A stretch of DNA of 52,500 bases from Monoplex corrugatus (GCA_030674185.1 CM060307.1:83979850-84032349); one strand, 5' to 3'. Shown: positions 19,739 through 32,374, counted from the first letter of the stretch. Notes: generated by a model not told the origin, from the letters alone. Translations and numbers: made by a program.

Positions 19739-20190
19739 CCCCTCCCCCTTCTCTCTCTCTCTTTTTCTCTCTCCTTTTTTACTTTCTTTTCGATAGTACA
19801 CAGAACTTAGAGAAAAAATATCAGGAGTCAGAAGAAGTTGCCAGTTTTGTAAAGTGTGAATATAAATTGAATGGATGTCTTGCATGTAAAGCTCCTCTTA
19901 TGGTAGGCACCATTCTAGTCCCCAGGTTCCAGTAGCCAAGCCTTCTTCAATGCTGATGTCATCTATACACACATCAGTAATATATTTGGTGACAACTGCA
20001 CCATCTGGCGACTGGCATGATCAGATCACTGAAATAGCGAAATAGTGCAACGCTTAAGGAATTGTCATTACATGAGGCAACGTGCTATTGTCATTTTATG
20101 TTTAAAACGAAATTTTGTCTCATGAATAAAGTACTTCCGCTAGATAATGGTTGTTCGTGTGATTTAAAGCTCCGTAAGGGCAGGTTATAT
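19446..20190. other. CT-rich tract and unique sequence of U2
   Basis: Pyrimidine-rich from 19446; pure CT and CCCT between about 19658 and 19780. Then AT-rich unique sequence with no gene. Confidence 0.6.
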
Positions 20191-20210
20191 ATGTTGTATG
20201 TATGTATATG

Positions 20211-20252
<42 letters not shown>

Positions 20253-20256
20253 AGAG
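20191..20256 (+). repeat. (TA)n then (GA)n microsatellite
   Basis: TGTATG steps, about 25 bases of TA, then about 20 bases of GA. Confidence 0.92.
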
Positions 20257-21065
20257 AGATCTTAAGAATATGGTTATTTGTATGTGTGATGCAGAAACCC
20301 TGTTATCCCTCCAGTTCCACAGAATTGAAACTGTAGTATTACTGCCACAAATGAGATTATCACGATACCATGAACATTCAGTCATTACCAGTTGTATTAA
20401 TTACAGAACTAAAGTTGGATAGCCTACGACTACCTGTTCCTTACAACTGAAAGGGGGAAAATAGTGTCAGGTGAACGAAATCTCTTCAGACTCAATCATC
20501 AATGTACGAACGAACTCTCTTGAGACTCGATCATCATTTTACAAGTTCCAGATATAGAATGCAAAAACTAGAGAAATACGACCATTTGCAGTGAAAGAAA
20601 CGTTACAGATGTGCATCATCTCATTAATGACCATCTTACTCTTCAGGAATCCCTTGATACGTGTATCATGCACCATCTTACAACAGCCAATTTTTGTACA
20701 CTGAGAATTGCGGATTATAGCCACGTAAATAAATAATTTTTTAACGAGCATCAACAGTCGATGTGTGGGCAGTCAATGCCGACTGACGGAGGGCTACTAC
20801 TAAAGACATGTACCAGCTCATTGATGGAAGGAAAGACGATTTCCTTTAAAAAAAAAAAAAATTTTTTAATTAAAAAAAAAGCCCCCTCTAATAGGCGTTT
20901 TCTGTCACGTCTCTAAAGCGGGTCTGGTCCACCCCGCCACTGCAGGCAGCGCCATAAAGCAGTGACCTAACCCCCTTCCCACCCCCCGACCAATATCAGG
21001 CCTGTAAAACCCACCTCACTGCCCATCACGATAAGGGGCTGTCACAGAGAAAAATGGTCTCTCTG
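20257..21065 (+). repeat. Block B of U2
   Basis: The block proper (20540-21065) has CACTGAGAATTGCGGATTATAG, GGTCTGGTCCACC, GCAGTGACCTAACCCCC and AAAACCCACCTCACTG. An A13-T6-AATT-A9 tract at 20849-20880 interrupts it. 20257-20539 is unique. Confidence 0.8.
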
Positions 21066-21739
21066 GCAAATATGTTCCCTTGCCTGATCTTCTCCCTGGG
21101 CATCATTGATGTCTGCCAAACAGGCTCAAGGCATATTCTTTTGTGTTTATTTGTGCCTTGAGCAGAGCAGTATAGAAAAACAATATTTTGGTGGCTCGTC
21201 CAAACAATCCTCATTATGTCAGATGTGATGTTTGTGGTAAAAAATCAAAGGCTATTCTAACTAATGGTAAACTACTACTTTCAAACATTAGGTTAGTTGC
21301 ATGCTGAAAAAGCAGGATTGACATGGTCTTGTGCTTGGGCTGATAACCCGATCATACATCTCATGTGGGAGTACTGACTCTGTGATGTCCGCACATTTTT
21401 GAGGATATGTACCAACATGACAGCTTAGTTTGAACATAATGAAATTCGAACATTGGAAATTGTTCAAGAAGGATTTATCACATTTGGGCAGCTCCACCTA
21501 TCCTTCATCAAAATCTGCCTGCAGTGATCAGATAGACTCTTCAGGCTTGCCAAAAGATCTGTGGGCAGTGAAACCTGACTTTATATTACATACTAAGCTG
21601 ACATTATCAGAATAATTGGTAAATTTCGATGAGAAGCAAATATGTAAATTGTGGTGTCGTGAACAGTAAATGAACATTGATATATCAGGCCAGGCCTGAG
21701 TGTGTGGCTCTGGAATTAACTGAACCAGCCTGCATTGGA
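21066..21739 (+). repeat. Block C of U2
   Basis: Contains TTGGAAATTGTTCAAGAAGG and CACATTTGGGCAGCTCC, matching 7385-7435 and 39280-39330. No gene. Confidence 0.68.
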
Positions 21740-22430
21740 CCCAAAAAGTACCAGGGGGCACAACTGTCGTGGGAACACACGTGGTTTAACACAGACTCCA
21801 GTCAAACGCAGCGGGCAAGCTGAGATGGAGCTGGCTGGTGGCATCACGACCAGTCAGCCCAAGAGACACTCTGGGGACCAGCTGTTGGGGCCAGATAGCG
21901 CTCCCACTGTCCTCACTGCTCCCTGAAGAGGATTTGCAGGCTGTCCACAAGGGCCTTGATTGAACATACACAGGCTGCTGGTCTGAACAGCGGGTGACCC
22001 GAGGGAGGCCGTAGACTGTGTCTGTGTTTGAGGCCTGACTGAGGGAACGTGTTTATGGTGGTTGTGTTTTAAAGTCTATTAGTTTGGGCCTGTGATATGA
22101 ATGGGAGGAGGGAGGTTGATGTTACGCTTTTCAAAGGTTTTGTCTTTTTTGATTTTTTTTTTTCAGCATAGGCTGACTGGGTGAATGTGATGTGAGAGTC
22201 TGTGCTTAAAAATAAAGTCTGCTGGTTTAGGCTTATGTTTTAAATGATGAAATTCGTAACTATTGTCTGTTTTTAAATTTTGTCAGTGTGTGCTTGTGGC
22301 CAAAATGGGTGGCGATATGTATGTCAGCAGAGGCTTGTAACCTGATTGGAGGATGTTGTACAATGGTCTGTCTGTAGAGTTTGTCGTATATATATTAGAT
22401 TTAACTTTGGCAAAATTCAGGAGGCTCTGA
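21740..22430 (+). repeat. Blocks D and E of U2
   Basis: Block D 21740-21990 (CTGTCGTGGGAACACACGTGG, GGGCCTTGATTGAACATACA). Block E 22010-22430 with repeated GTCTGT-TTTAAA-GTCTGTC-GGCTTGTGGCC motifs and CTTTGGCAAAATTCA near 22407, matched by CTTGGCAAAGTTCA near 40268. Confidence 0.8.
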
Positions 22431-22596
22431 TCAGATGTGTTTGAAGGAAATTGTCTAAAATATTTTGAATTTGTTTTAATGAAAATGAGTTTATGTTTTG
22501 GTTGGGGTGTTTTTATAGTTTGAAATAGATGTTCACGATTTCAGAGAAGAAAGCAGTATTTCAAACACTCAGTCATGATATCATTTGGTGTCATTC
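22431..22596. other. U2 sequence before tract F
   Basis: AT-rich sequence with TCATTTGGTGTCATTCCTGACAT just before the CT tract, similar to ATTTGGTTTTATTCCCTACAT before the CT tract of U4. Confidence 0.55.
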
Positions 22597-22668
22597 CTGA
22601 CATATCTCTCTTTCTCTTTCTCTCTCTTTCTCTCTCTCTCTCTCTGTCTCTCTCTCTCTCTCTCTCTG

Positions 22669-22724
<56 letters not shown>

Positions 22725-22726
22725 CA
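22597..22726 (+). repeat. Tract F of U2: (CT)n then (TA)n
   Basis: About 110 bases of CT with short interruptions, then (TA)n. It marks the left edge of the inverted interval. Confidence 0.94.
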
Positions 22727-24435
22727 CACGAACACAGACAGAAGAATGAATACACGTGCAGACACACAGCTCATGTCTAACTGAATGACTCATAAAACAA
22801 ACACAGCAATCAGTTCGTCTACAGAATACCCCCGTCCCTGACTCCACCCCTCCCAAACAAACACACAACAACTGCGAACTTTTCTCTTTCATTATGTCCA
22901 TTTCAACCATAAATGTAAGTGGTGTGTTCTTGTGAAAATTAACAGTGGGAAGAAAGATACGAAATACCAGGAATATAAGCTTGACCGATTTCTGACTTAT
23001 TTCAAGAGACAGACCGATTTCTGACTTATTTCAAGAGACAGTATACTTTTGTAAGCACAGAACACAGAATACACATAATATTTTGTACTAAAAGTTACAT
23101 TTTCTAAGCCCTCTTTTCTAAGACAAGTCTCAGCATGACCTCCTTCCTGGTGTCTATGAAGCAGCATCAAATGTTGCAGATGCTTCTCTTTTCAACAGAA
23201 GGCTGCACTCCACTCCATCTTGTGAGTGTTGTTGAATGAATTGTTTTCTGAAATAATTTATTGCAACTGAAATAATGAATTGCAATCAATTTGTGACTGG
23301 GCCATTATATCACACTGACTCACCAATCACTGGGCCTGCCTGGAGGAATCTCCAGCTCTTTTCTTTCTCCCCCATTCTCTCTGTCAGCATGTCCTCTTGT
23401 GTATCTCTGTGTTGAAGGATTCTCTGCCACATTGAATTGAATTGTTCAGGTTCAACTTCATATTGTTTATATCCCAACGAGCTACTAGAACGATATCAGG
23501 GCTAACACCATGTTAAAAAGAACTCGCAAGTGTATATAAAAATAAAAAAAAAAGTTAAAACCGCTTACGAGTATCCCTTCAAGTCTAAAATGCAATTCAA
23601 AATCTTTCCCATACGTAGTCATATCATATAAAATCTATATCTCGTGTATCAGCTTAAAAACTGCAACCGGACATCTCTTTAAGGAGTCCGCTGTATAGTG
23701 CTTATGTCTCACATCGTGCAAGTCCGAGCATTCAATAGGAAGATGTTTGACGCAGAGTGTCTCGTCACATGGTGTACACCATGGTGCTTCTCCATTTCTT
23801 TGAAAGGTGTGAGAGTATGAAATGTGTATCCCGTGTAAAACATGTATACCACTGTCTCTTTCCTATGGTTCCCTAGAACAGATGGGAGAATCTGTTTAAA
23901 GTCGGGGCGGATTTGGAAAAGTGTGTTGTCTGTCTGGTTGTTTATTCGCTTTCACTCTTGAAACTACTTAACTTTTATTATCTTTGATGATGATTGATTG
24001 ATGTTTGCCCCCACCCCATCCCAACCCCTTCTTCGCTGATCCAGTTGCTGTATGTTCATGCCTTCTTCATTCACGCACTTCTTTATCCAACTTTTTAAAT
24101 CACTTGTCTTGATCATCCTGAAACATTTTTTCTCTTCCATTCATGATCATCGTGTCCTTGTCATTTTCACAATTTCAGTGTCTAAATAAGTCTCTACCAC
24201 TCGCACAGTTGCCTCTCCGAGTTCCAACCTCTCTCCCAGTCCCAGCGTTTTCCTTTAAGTTATTCACTCAGTGTCTTCATACTCGTAAACCTTTCCCCTC
24301 TTTTATTCATTATGACTCTGGCACTCTTCTTGTTTCTCTGAGCGTTTCCATCACTCTTACACCTTGCTTCACTATGAATGAATCTCCACTGCTATCGTGC
24401 ATCTTTCACTGTCTCACCCGACCACGATCTGTCTA

Positions 24436-24470
<35 letters not shown>

Positions 24471-24800
24471 GATAGACTGTTTTACATGGGTCTGGGTGAT
24501 CGATGTGGGAAGAACAGTGGGCTAATCAACAAAAGAAGGACGACAAGCAAGCAAATCACTGGCCTTTAATTGCATCCACGTACAATTCGTTACTTCTTGA
24601 ATCTGAAATCAATGGCTAAGCGTCCTTCTCCTCCTCCTCCTCTTCTTTTTCGTCTTCTTTCTCCACCACCTCCTCATTTTCTACCCCGTTTGTTCCTTAT
24701 CTGTGTGCAGTGTCCACCAGACCTATGTTTGTATGGGTTGTGTGGACCACAAATACTCTAAGGATCTCTCTTGGTTATGTACACAAGAGAAGGAAGAACG
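22727..24800 (-). repeat. Inverted interval of U2 (blocks I to G reversed)
   Basis: On the plus strand the order is block I then block G, both reverse-complemented. 23265-23360 (AATCAATTTGTGACTGGGCC, CACACTGACTCACC, CTGGAGGA) is the complement of 32390-32470; 24563-24625 (TTACTTCTTGAATCTGAAATCAATGGCTAAGC) is the complement of 40940-40975. (CTGT)n at 24427-24473 corresponds to the GACA repeats beside block G. A 29-bp direct duplication (GACCGATTTCTGACTTATTT...) sits at 22983-23041. No gene. Confidence 0.85.
24427..24473 (+). repeat. (CTGT)n microsatellite
   Basis: CTATCTGTCTGTCTGTCT steps for about 45 bases within the inverted interval. Confidence 0.93.
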
Positions 24801-24836
24801 ATACGGAAAAGGAGTGAATGGAATGCAGGAGGGGGA

Positions 24837-24866
24837 GTGAGAGACAGAGAGAGAGAGAAGCAAAAG
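24837..24866 (+). repeat. Tract J of U2: (GA)n
   Basis: GAGTGAGAGACAGAGAGAGAGAG-type tract at the right edge of the inverted interval. Confidence 0.85.
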
Positions 24867-25700
24867 TAGGTCATGGGTTGAAGAAGAAAGAGGAGGCTTA
24901 TGTCCATGAACAAGGCTGGAACATAACTTTGATACTCATCTCATGAATACCAAACCGCTTACTTTCAACATGTTCTTTTATTCCCTCATTAACAACATCC
25001 CTGATGATGCACCCCCCCCCCCCCACTTTTCCTCTATTCCATGCAAATAAAACCCAGCCACCCTCTCATCATCCTAACCAACACTACGCCATCACATCCA
25101 CCCCACCCAAACCACACTGGCGTGTTGTGATGGAAACAAAAACTGTCTGACGTGATTCCCTGTACCAACAAGCTCTCGGCTAATGGTCTGCCATTCCCTT
25201 GCTTCATTTTTTTTTCAAATTTGATCGCTGATGAAATGAGACGTGGCGTGTCGAAGCGCATCACGCATGGAAGTAGTGTGTGTGTGGGGGGGGGGGGGGA
25301 GCGCTCTACAGGAAAGCTTTTAACGAATTCCAGAGGTGAGGGATGACCCCTCTAATGCCACGTGAATTAGTTGGGGTGCAAGGCCTGGCTTCAAAACAGT
25401 GGGGAGTTACAATGCGTTTTTATAACAGAAGGTAGAGTAACCTCGTAAATCTTTTCTTTTGAAGGGAGGTTTGAGATAAGAACTGAATGAGGGTGGGCTT
25501 TGAAAATAGGAAAATATCACAAACAGAAGCAGTCGTGGTGTGATTGCTGATTTTTAAGGAAGCAGAGGTGCGTTTTTAAAGGGTGTTCCTTTGGCGTTTG
25601 TTTTGGCTTTTTCACATTGTACGAGCGTATCTTCCCATGGAAACTGATGGCAGAAGTGTAAAAACTTCCTGTTGAAATTAAGCAGCCTTGTTCAAGGAAG
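24867..25700 (+). repeat. Blocks K and L of U2
   Basis: Block K (24925-25440): CATCCCTGATGATGCAC, AAACCCAGCC, GATCGCTGATGAAATGAGACG, GAAAGCTTTTAACGAATTCC and AGGTGAGGGATGACCCC. Two G/C homopolymers (25013-25024 and 25285-25301) have expanded inside it. Block L (25590-25690) reads GTTTTGGCTTTTTCACATTGTACG with no LINE-B. Confidence 0.83.
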
Positions 25701-26799
25701 AATAAGGGATAAATAGTGTAAGATTAATTAACAGAGAATATTCGAAGTTGGAATGATTTACATACTGTTTGATTCATGATCTGGCGATAACTTCGCATTT
25801 GGGACTGCCACTGGACTTTTTGCATCTATGCCTTATTCTGATTAATAGTGACATTGTTAATATTAAATATTACCTGAAGGCTCCTGGTAAGGGACTGATG
25901 ATTTGATACCGGTATTTACAATTGTGTTATTGTCACAGCAATATGCTAGAACAGTCAAAACCTAGCAGACCTCGTTATGATTCCAAACTGTCTTTCAGAG
26001 CACTTAGAAGTTTGTGTTCTTCAAAACTTCAGATAGAAATTGTCAAACGAGAGGAGCAATAGTCTTTTGGGCTGTTATACCTCTCGCAGGAGTTGCCTTC
26101 ACATGTGATTTCATACTCCATATCCAGTTTTTAGCCACAATTGCACTTTTTTTTCTTTTTCTTTAGTTGTGATGTTTGCTTTACATTTCTAGTCTTCGTC
26201 TGTTCAGCTTTTATAATCTGTCTACTCTGGTAAGTCTTTTAACGTGTATTTACGACTGTTTACGAACTATCCACGTCTATTAAGTCTTTTATAGTCTATC
26301 AACACAGAAGGGACCACGATCACACCTTAGCTGCATAGAACAACTACTATTCAACAAAATAGGGACTGGTGGAGGCAAAACCCGAGGCCATAGGACACTT
26401 TCCCATGCATTGCCTGTGGAAGAACATATCCCTTCAGGATCAGTCTTGTATCCTGTATGAAGGCCCACATCAGATGATAGGGACCAGTATGCCTTCTTAT
26501 CCATCAGTCTGATAGGAGAGTCCAGCATCAGACAAAGAGGGAGTCTATCATCACACAGGAACAATACTTTTTTTCTAAACACCAATTAAATTATCCCCTC
26601 CTCTCCCTATGTAGCCTGATAATTTATGATGTTGTTAAGTTTTGTATTATTTCCAAAGGAAAGAATATTTTGAAGTATGCATGTTTTGCTTCAGAAAACA
26701 CTATCATCAGGTTGAAAAGTTGTCCTCCTTTTCACATCTGCCCAGGGACTGTTATTACTAAACGTGGTACTTTCAACAGTTGCTGTCACCCTAGTTCCT
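25701..26799. other. U2 between blocks L and M, no gene
   Basis: AT-rich sequence. Scattered similarity to the same interval of other units, for example CATCAGGTTGAAAAG at about 26706 against TATCAGGTGGAAAAG at about 43924. The 98-residue minus-strand frame at 26289-26585 has no recognisable motif and no equivalent elsewhere. Confidence 0.5.
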
Positions 26800-27800
26800 C
26801 GGTCTTGACATGAAACGGACTGTGACAGCAAACACTGGAACTAGGACTGCCTCCACAAAACACGACAGCCACGACACAAGAATGCGGGAGAAGGGGAGTG
26901 GAGTATTGTGCGAAACTGTGGACAAAGGAGAAGATGGCATTATGTAAAGCTCAAACAGACAGGTTGAATGGAGTGTCTCGGTATTGCGCTCTTTCATCCT
27001 CATTACTTACCCACTTATTTCCATTTTCCATCAGCTAAGTTGAGTAGAAGGTAGTGGTAAAAGAAACGGACCGTCACCATTAACAGGGGAACATCAGACC
27101 ACCTCTTTCGGCTGGTGAGGAAAACGGGGACCATCTCTGCCACTAGGCAAGAATCGAGGGAGGAAGCTGGATCGTTTTCATTGATGGGGGAGTAGAATGG
27201 GACCACCTCCTTAGCGTTGAATGGGAAACAGTACCGCTGTGCCTCAGCGAAGGCTATCTTTATTGAGATGAGGAGCAGTGGCAGTGCCAGACGGTCTAAT
27301 GAATGGCTGGTGTGGATTGGCAGCAGGATCCGGAACTTGTCGCTTCTAGACTGTGAAAGAACCAGGATCAGCCCCCTTCTCTCTTCCTTGAAGCTGTTTG
27401 ATGGTCTGCATGTGTTGCTTCTCGTAGGATCAATGCCTATTCAATAATGGAACCCAAGAGGATGAGGGAGGGGATAAAATGTTCTGCTAGAGGATTAACC
27501 CTTTCACGTCCTCTTCCTGCACACCAGCTTCCTGCAGGGATTGGATGGGTCTGATGAAGGAATGGAAAGGGGACACATACTTCTCTCGCTGTTTTCGTCT
27601 TTCATTTTGGGCCTCATGAAGCATTGAGCAGGAAGATAGGAGGAGGAGAACAGTCCTTCCAACTAGAGAGTTGGAATCAATACCGTCCCCATTTTCCAAC
27701 TTCATTGGCAACCATTTGGCACCATTGATCTGTTTGGAGCCTTTTTCTTTACCTTCCATACACTTTATTTCATGTAACCAGCGAAAGAATCTGCAAGATT
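26800..27800 (+). repeat. Blocks M and N of U2, with a fossil MITE
   Basis: Block M: ACGGACTGTGACAGCAAACA. Block N: CCAGACGGTCTAATGAATGG, TGTTTGATGGTCTGCATGTG, TTAACCCTTTCACG (27493-27506), CACCAGCTTCCTGCAGGGA and GGAATCAATACCGTCCCCATTTTCC. Confidence 0.82.
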
Positions 27801-28399
27801 TTCTCAAACCACAGGAAAGGACTCGATTGTGGGTGATTTTGAGTGGCTGATGAAAGAAATAGCGGACGGTTGGGAATCACTAGTGGGTTATTGGTTATTG
27901 GAGTTATTTCAAGAGGCATTCACCGCGCTCGAACAGCTCCATATGCGCACCACCCAAACCCGCCAGCAATTATCTGGCATATTTCCTGAGCCTGCACAAA
28001 CCCTATGTGCTGGCAAGGTCTTGAAACGGGGAAAGGGGAGAATGGATCTATCAAACACTAAGCTGACACCACCAGAACGATGGAAACATTAAGATGGGCA
28101 GCAAAGAGGCCAAGTTTTTAATGTTGCAGGCTGGGACTGAACTCAAGATATCAGATCTTGGATCCATATTTCTACCAGTTAGCCTGCTATACTGGTGGAT
28201 GTCGCGAATAAGAAAGAGAAGAATGCTACGTATTGCCCAGATTAAATAATTTGTATTTGTGTACATTGTAGTTGTAACCTTTTTTTTTTTCATCTTCTGT
28301 GCTGCTTTAATGGCGTTGATCCCTCGTCTCACATTCTAAGCTCCTTAACGCACCATCAACCCCAAGTTCAGTCATTTGAAGTTCCATTGGCGGGAAGCG
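27801..28399. other. U2/U3 junction sequence, no gene
   Basis: GATTTTGAGTGGCTGATGAAAG ends block N; the following sequence includes GCAGCAAAGAGGCCAAG and TGCAGGCTGGGACTGAACTCAAG. Block O is not recognisable, and the short open frames are without motif. Confidence 0.5.
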
Positions 28400-29260
28400 T
28401 GTGGGATCGAGTGCATTGAAGTGACCATGGGACTATCCAGCAGAGATGGCTCTACACTGCCGCTGGGTCACATTAATGGAGTTCAGAAACGGAAGCAGTA
28501 GAGGAAACCGAAAGTAAGGTCCTAACGATATCAGTTTATGAATGGCCACAGAATGTCAAGTATGGTCACGGCAGTACTGATGAAGTTCACAGCCACAGTT
28601 TCATATTCATAGGCACATTATATCTAATAATCTCTTTGGTAAATATGTCAGTGGTGGTTATGTTATAGATGTGAATCTCATATGTATATAACTGATGCAT
28701 ATATAATAAATGGAGATATAGCGTCGAAGAATTACTCTTTCATCTGTGCGATGTTAGACACTTACATACAAAAAATCGCCGTTTAATATGTTTGTAGTGG
28801 ACAAATATATTGTCAGAGAGTCATCTTGATATGTCTGTGGGGAAAGAGGTGTTTGGTTGGTTTATTTTTGGTTTGTTTTGTTTTGTTTTTTTATCATCAG
28901 ATAAATATCGTCGTATGTCTGTGGTGCATCTGAGATCCGAGAATTAGTGTAGTACGTCAACAGTACATTCATATCGCAGTCATTGGTTACGAGGAAAGGT
29001 TAGAGTGGAGGATAGACAAGGGAGTTCTCGAGAAAACGAGAGAGGCAAGTGTGTGAAATGCTAAAGAGGAGACAGGGTGGAGAGAGGAGGAAACAAACTG
29101 AGTGGCAGCCTGCACATGACGGAGGGAGACTCCCCAATCCAATTTTCTGCCATCCCCTGCATTAGCATGCTTGGGAGCAGACTGTCTTGCAGTGTTGTAA
29201 TGCCATGAGGTTTTGCTTCAAACAACCTGGGCTTCTTCAGTTCCACTCTCTATCATTTCC
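28400..29260 (+). repeat. Block A of U3
   Basis: 28430-28560 (GCTCTACACTGCCGCTGGGTCAC) matches 46400-46430 in the right end of U4. GTGGTGCATCTGAGATCCGAGAATTAG occurs near 28920, and the core with GCATTAGCATGCTTGGGAGC at 29095-29245 matches 4690 and 19300. Confidence 0.78.
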
Positions 29261-30224
29261 TCCCTTTCCTGCCCTTCCCTCCCACACAAATACAAAAAGA
29301 AATTAGAAGAAGAAGAAACGTCTATGCTGTCTCATATTTCTACCGTATACCATCTTCTGTAATCCGACCCTCGTATTCTGCTTCGCTCATCAACCCTCAG
29401 ACACATCAACACATGTATATACACTGATATACACACGCACGAGTATGTGCACTCTCAGAACACACGCACGTACATTCATACGCACATAATATACTAACAA
29501 CCTCTCCTTTTTCCCGTTTTTTTTTTTTTTTTTTTTTTTGGGGGGGGGGGGGGAGGGGGCAGCAGCGCTTTGGGAGATTTTTCATAGCTCAAATGAATAT
29601 AGATGTCGGTTATCACTTCAAGAATGAGGACACATGGTATGAGAAGAAGTCAGACGAAATAGTCAGTTTCACAAAAACAGTAGGTGAAAGTGAATATCTT
29701 GTGTGTGTAGTCCTTTTTAAATACACACCGATTCAGTGATTCTGATCACATTGAAATATTGACTTCAACCACACACAAGAAGATTCATTGACGTTTCCAC
29801 CATCCACAGACTGCCACCAGAAAACTAAACATAACGTAATAGTGTTATATTTGAACAATCGCGATGACATTGACGTCGTTGTGTGGGTCATATGGTTGTT
29901 CAGATTTTTTTTTAAAATAGCGTAAAATTACGAAATTAATGCCACAACATGAATATTAAATTTTTTAAGACTTGGACCATCTGGTCACTGCTTCGTGTAG
30001 TAGTAACAACACTATCTCATTAACAAAATTACCTCAAGATATGGGATTTTCTGTGACTGCAACTTCCATGCAACTCAGAGCAGCAGTATACTGTCACTTC
30101 AAGAACCCTCTTAAGAACTGGATCATCATCTACAAAAGCCAGTTACAGAAAACGAAACAAAAGAAAAGAAACAGGGAAACATGCAGGAGGAAACATTTTA
30201 AACATGTGTCCCATATTACTGATG
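29261..30224. other. U3 between blocks A and B, with a T/G homopolymer
   Basis: AT-rich sequence. T23 followed by G14 at 29517-29553. No gene: the 85-residue frame starting at 29972 runs into block B and has no motif. Confidence 0.55.
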
Positions 30225-30637
30225 ACTAACGCACTGACCAGGAATCTTTTGATACCTGGATTATCATTTTTACCACCGCCAGGTCTAGGACACTGAATAT
30301 AGCAGAATGTAACCATGTAAAGAAATTCATTTTTAACATTTTGCACTATCACACGGATGCAGACAAATGAGGCAGTTGCATAAAAGTACACCGCAGGCGG
30401 GCAGTTTCAATCAGGTCTATAAAAATTGGTCTGGCCCTCCAGGCCTTTGCAGGCAGCGTCCATAAAACAGCCAGAAAAGTTCCTTCGCCTTCTAAGAAAG
30501 CTTCCCTGTATTTGGACAATCATGTATGGCCTCGTCTTGATATAGTGTGGTGGATTTCTCAAGCAAGCATGTGCAAAGTCTTGCTCATTGGAAAGATCGT
30601 GAAAATGGAATGGGGCCTGATTTCATCGTAGTAGGCG
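30225..30637 (+). repeat. Block B of U3, truncated
   Basis: GGTCTAGGACACTGAATATAGCAG and GGTCTGGCCCTCCAGGCC match the other copies, but the sequence departs at about 30480, before the ACCTCACTG stretch. Confidence 0.75.
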
Positions 30638-30698
30638 CATCTTCTTTTGTGGGCTCGAATTGTAACTCCTCATCTTCTTTTGTGGGCTCGAATTGTAA
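30638..30698 (+). repeat. 33-bp tandem duplication
   Basis: CATCTTCTTTTGTGGGCTCG followed by AATTGTAA begins at 30638 and is repeated exactly from 30671. Confidence 0.93.
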
Positions 30699-31469
30699 GT
30701 TGAGACATCAGATCATGCCTGAACATATGGCTATAGAGCCAAATGAATCGGCCAATCCACTGTCTTGCACAGGATGCAAAACATATCACGGGCACATGTC
30801 ACGGGGTACATGTAGTTCAACACTGTCTTCACTCCACTGCAGTGGCAACGGAATTGGGTCGGGTGGATGGCATCAGGACCAGTTAGCCCACAAGGCACTA
30901 CAGAGATCAGAAGCTGGAGCAAGATCGCACCCCCACCCCACCCCCAACCTTTCTATATTTCCTCAGAGAGGACTTGCTGGTTGTTGTCAAGACCTTCATT
31001 AATCACACACAGGCAGCTTGCTAAATAGAAGATGGTGGGACAACTTAGATGGGATCTGTTTCTGGCTTGACTAAAGAAAATGTGTTAAGAGGCTTGAGGT
31101 TTCAGTGACTCTCAGTTCATGCCTGTTATCAAAAAAGGAGGAAAAATTATAATCATTTGTTTTAGAAATTTTGTTTTTAAGTCTGTCAGGTCTGGGTGAA
31201 TGAGATACGAGGAAGTGTTTAAAATTTAAAACCGCGGAGGAATATAAAGGCCAATCACCTGAATGAAGAAATCTGTTACCAGTGTCTTGTGTGCGTGGGA
31301 ACTCATTAGGAAGGAGCATCTTGTATGAACAGCTGACTTAAAAAATTTTGGTTACTAGTCATTGATATGCATATCTTATTTAGACACTTTTGATTAGAAT
31401 TTAGCGTAAATGACATGCATGCTTGTGTTGAAGATTTTCTTTCCCTTGCAGATCTTTCTCACACGTACA
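30699..31469 (+). repeat. Blocks D and E of U3
   Basis: Block D (30770-31030): CACGGGGTACATGTAGTTCAAC, GGATGGCATCAGGACCAGTTAG. Block E (31050-31215): CTGGCTTGACTAAAGAAAATG. Less well preserved than in U1 and U2. No gene. Confidence 0.72.
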
Positions 31470-31470
31470 T

Positions 31471-31540
<70 letters not shown>

Positions 31541-31619
31541 ACACACACACACACACACACACACAGAGACATTCTCTCTCACACTCATAGTATCTGTATC
31601 TCCCTCTCTCTGTGTCTGT

Positions 31620-31651
<32 letters not shown>

Positions 31652-31707
31652 CACAACACACACACACATTCTCTCTCACACACAATATTTGTGTCTCCCT
31701 CTCTCTG

Positions 31708-31765
<58 letters not shown>

Positions 31766-31775
31766 TCCTGTGCAT
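31470..31775 (+). repeat. Tract F of U3: (CT)n, (CA)n and mixtures
   Basis: About 300 bases of CT runs interrupted by CA runs and by two similar CTCACAC-ATA-TTGTGTCTCCCTC segments, so it has grown partly by duplication of mixed segments. All long frames on both strands are translated repeat. Confidence 0.93.
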
Positions 31776-31904
31776 TATGCAAGACTTGTAGTGTCAATTT
31801 TTTAACCTACACAACCCATATATGCATAACCCTATAGCCGCAGAGGACACGAAGAAGACAGAAAACAATCGACATGACAGAAGAGGAGGAAGAGAGAAAG
31901 GAGA

Positions 31905-32214
31905 AGGCTTTGCCATCGATTTCAAATTCAAAAAGTAGCGAAGTCTACATAGGTACAATTAAAGGCCAGTAGGATGGTTGCTGGTCGTTCTTCTTGTGTT
32001 GATTAGGCCAATGTCCTCCCCAGCTCACCGCATCGATCATCCTGGACTCACATGAAGTGGTCTGACAGACAGACAATGAGTGAACGAGTGAAGCAGACAT
32101 GAAGACTGAGAATTGTGGCGACTCACAGAGAGAGATGGAGACCGTGTGAGTGACGCAGACACATCGAGTGAGTGGATGAGAGTGATCGAGAGGAAGAGAA
32201 GAAACACATTAGTT

Positions 32215-32307
<93 letters not shown>

Positions 32308-32330
32308 TCACTAAAATGAAATACAAAGAA
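31905..32330 (+). repeat. Blocks G and H of U3
   Basis: Block G: TTCAAATTCAAAAAGTAGCGAAG, GGTTGCTGGTCGTTCTTCTTG, CCCCAGCTCACCGCATCGAT. Block H is reduced to GACAGACAGACAATGAGTGA and a pure (GT)n of about 72 bases with (GA)n (32215-32307). Confidence 0.85.
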
Positions 32331-32374
32331 ACGCTTCAAAGGAGACTCGGAGAAAACGAAGGAGAAAGAAAGGA

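Larger units (their letters stand above)
17950..28100 (+). repeat. Array unit U2, with an internal inversion
   Basis: Blocks in order: A 17955-19445, B 20540-21065, C 21430-21530, D 21740-21990, E 22010-22430, F (CT) 22597-22707, inverted interval about 22730-24780 (I at 23200-23365 and G at 24563-24625, both reverse-complemented), J (GA) 24837-24866, K 24925-25440, L 25590-25690, M 26800-27010, N 27020-27800. Block O is not recognisable. No insertion of LINE-B, so block L reads through. Confidence 0.83.
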
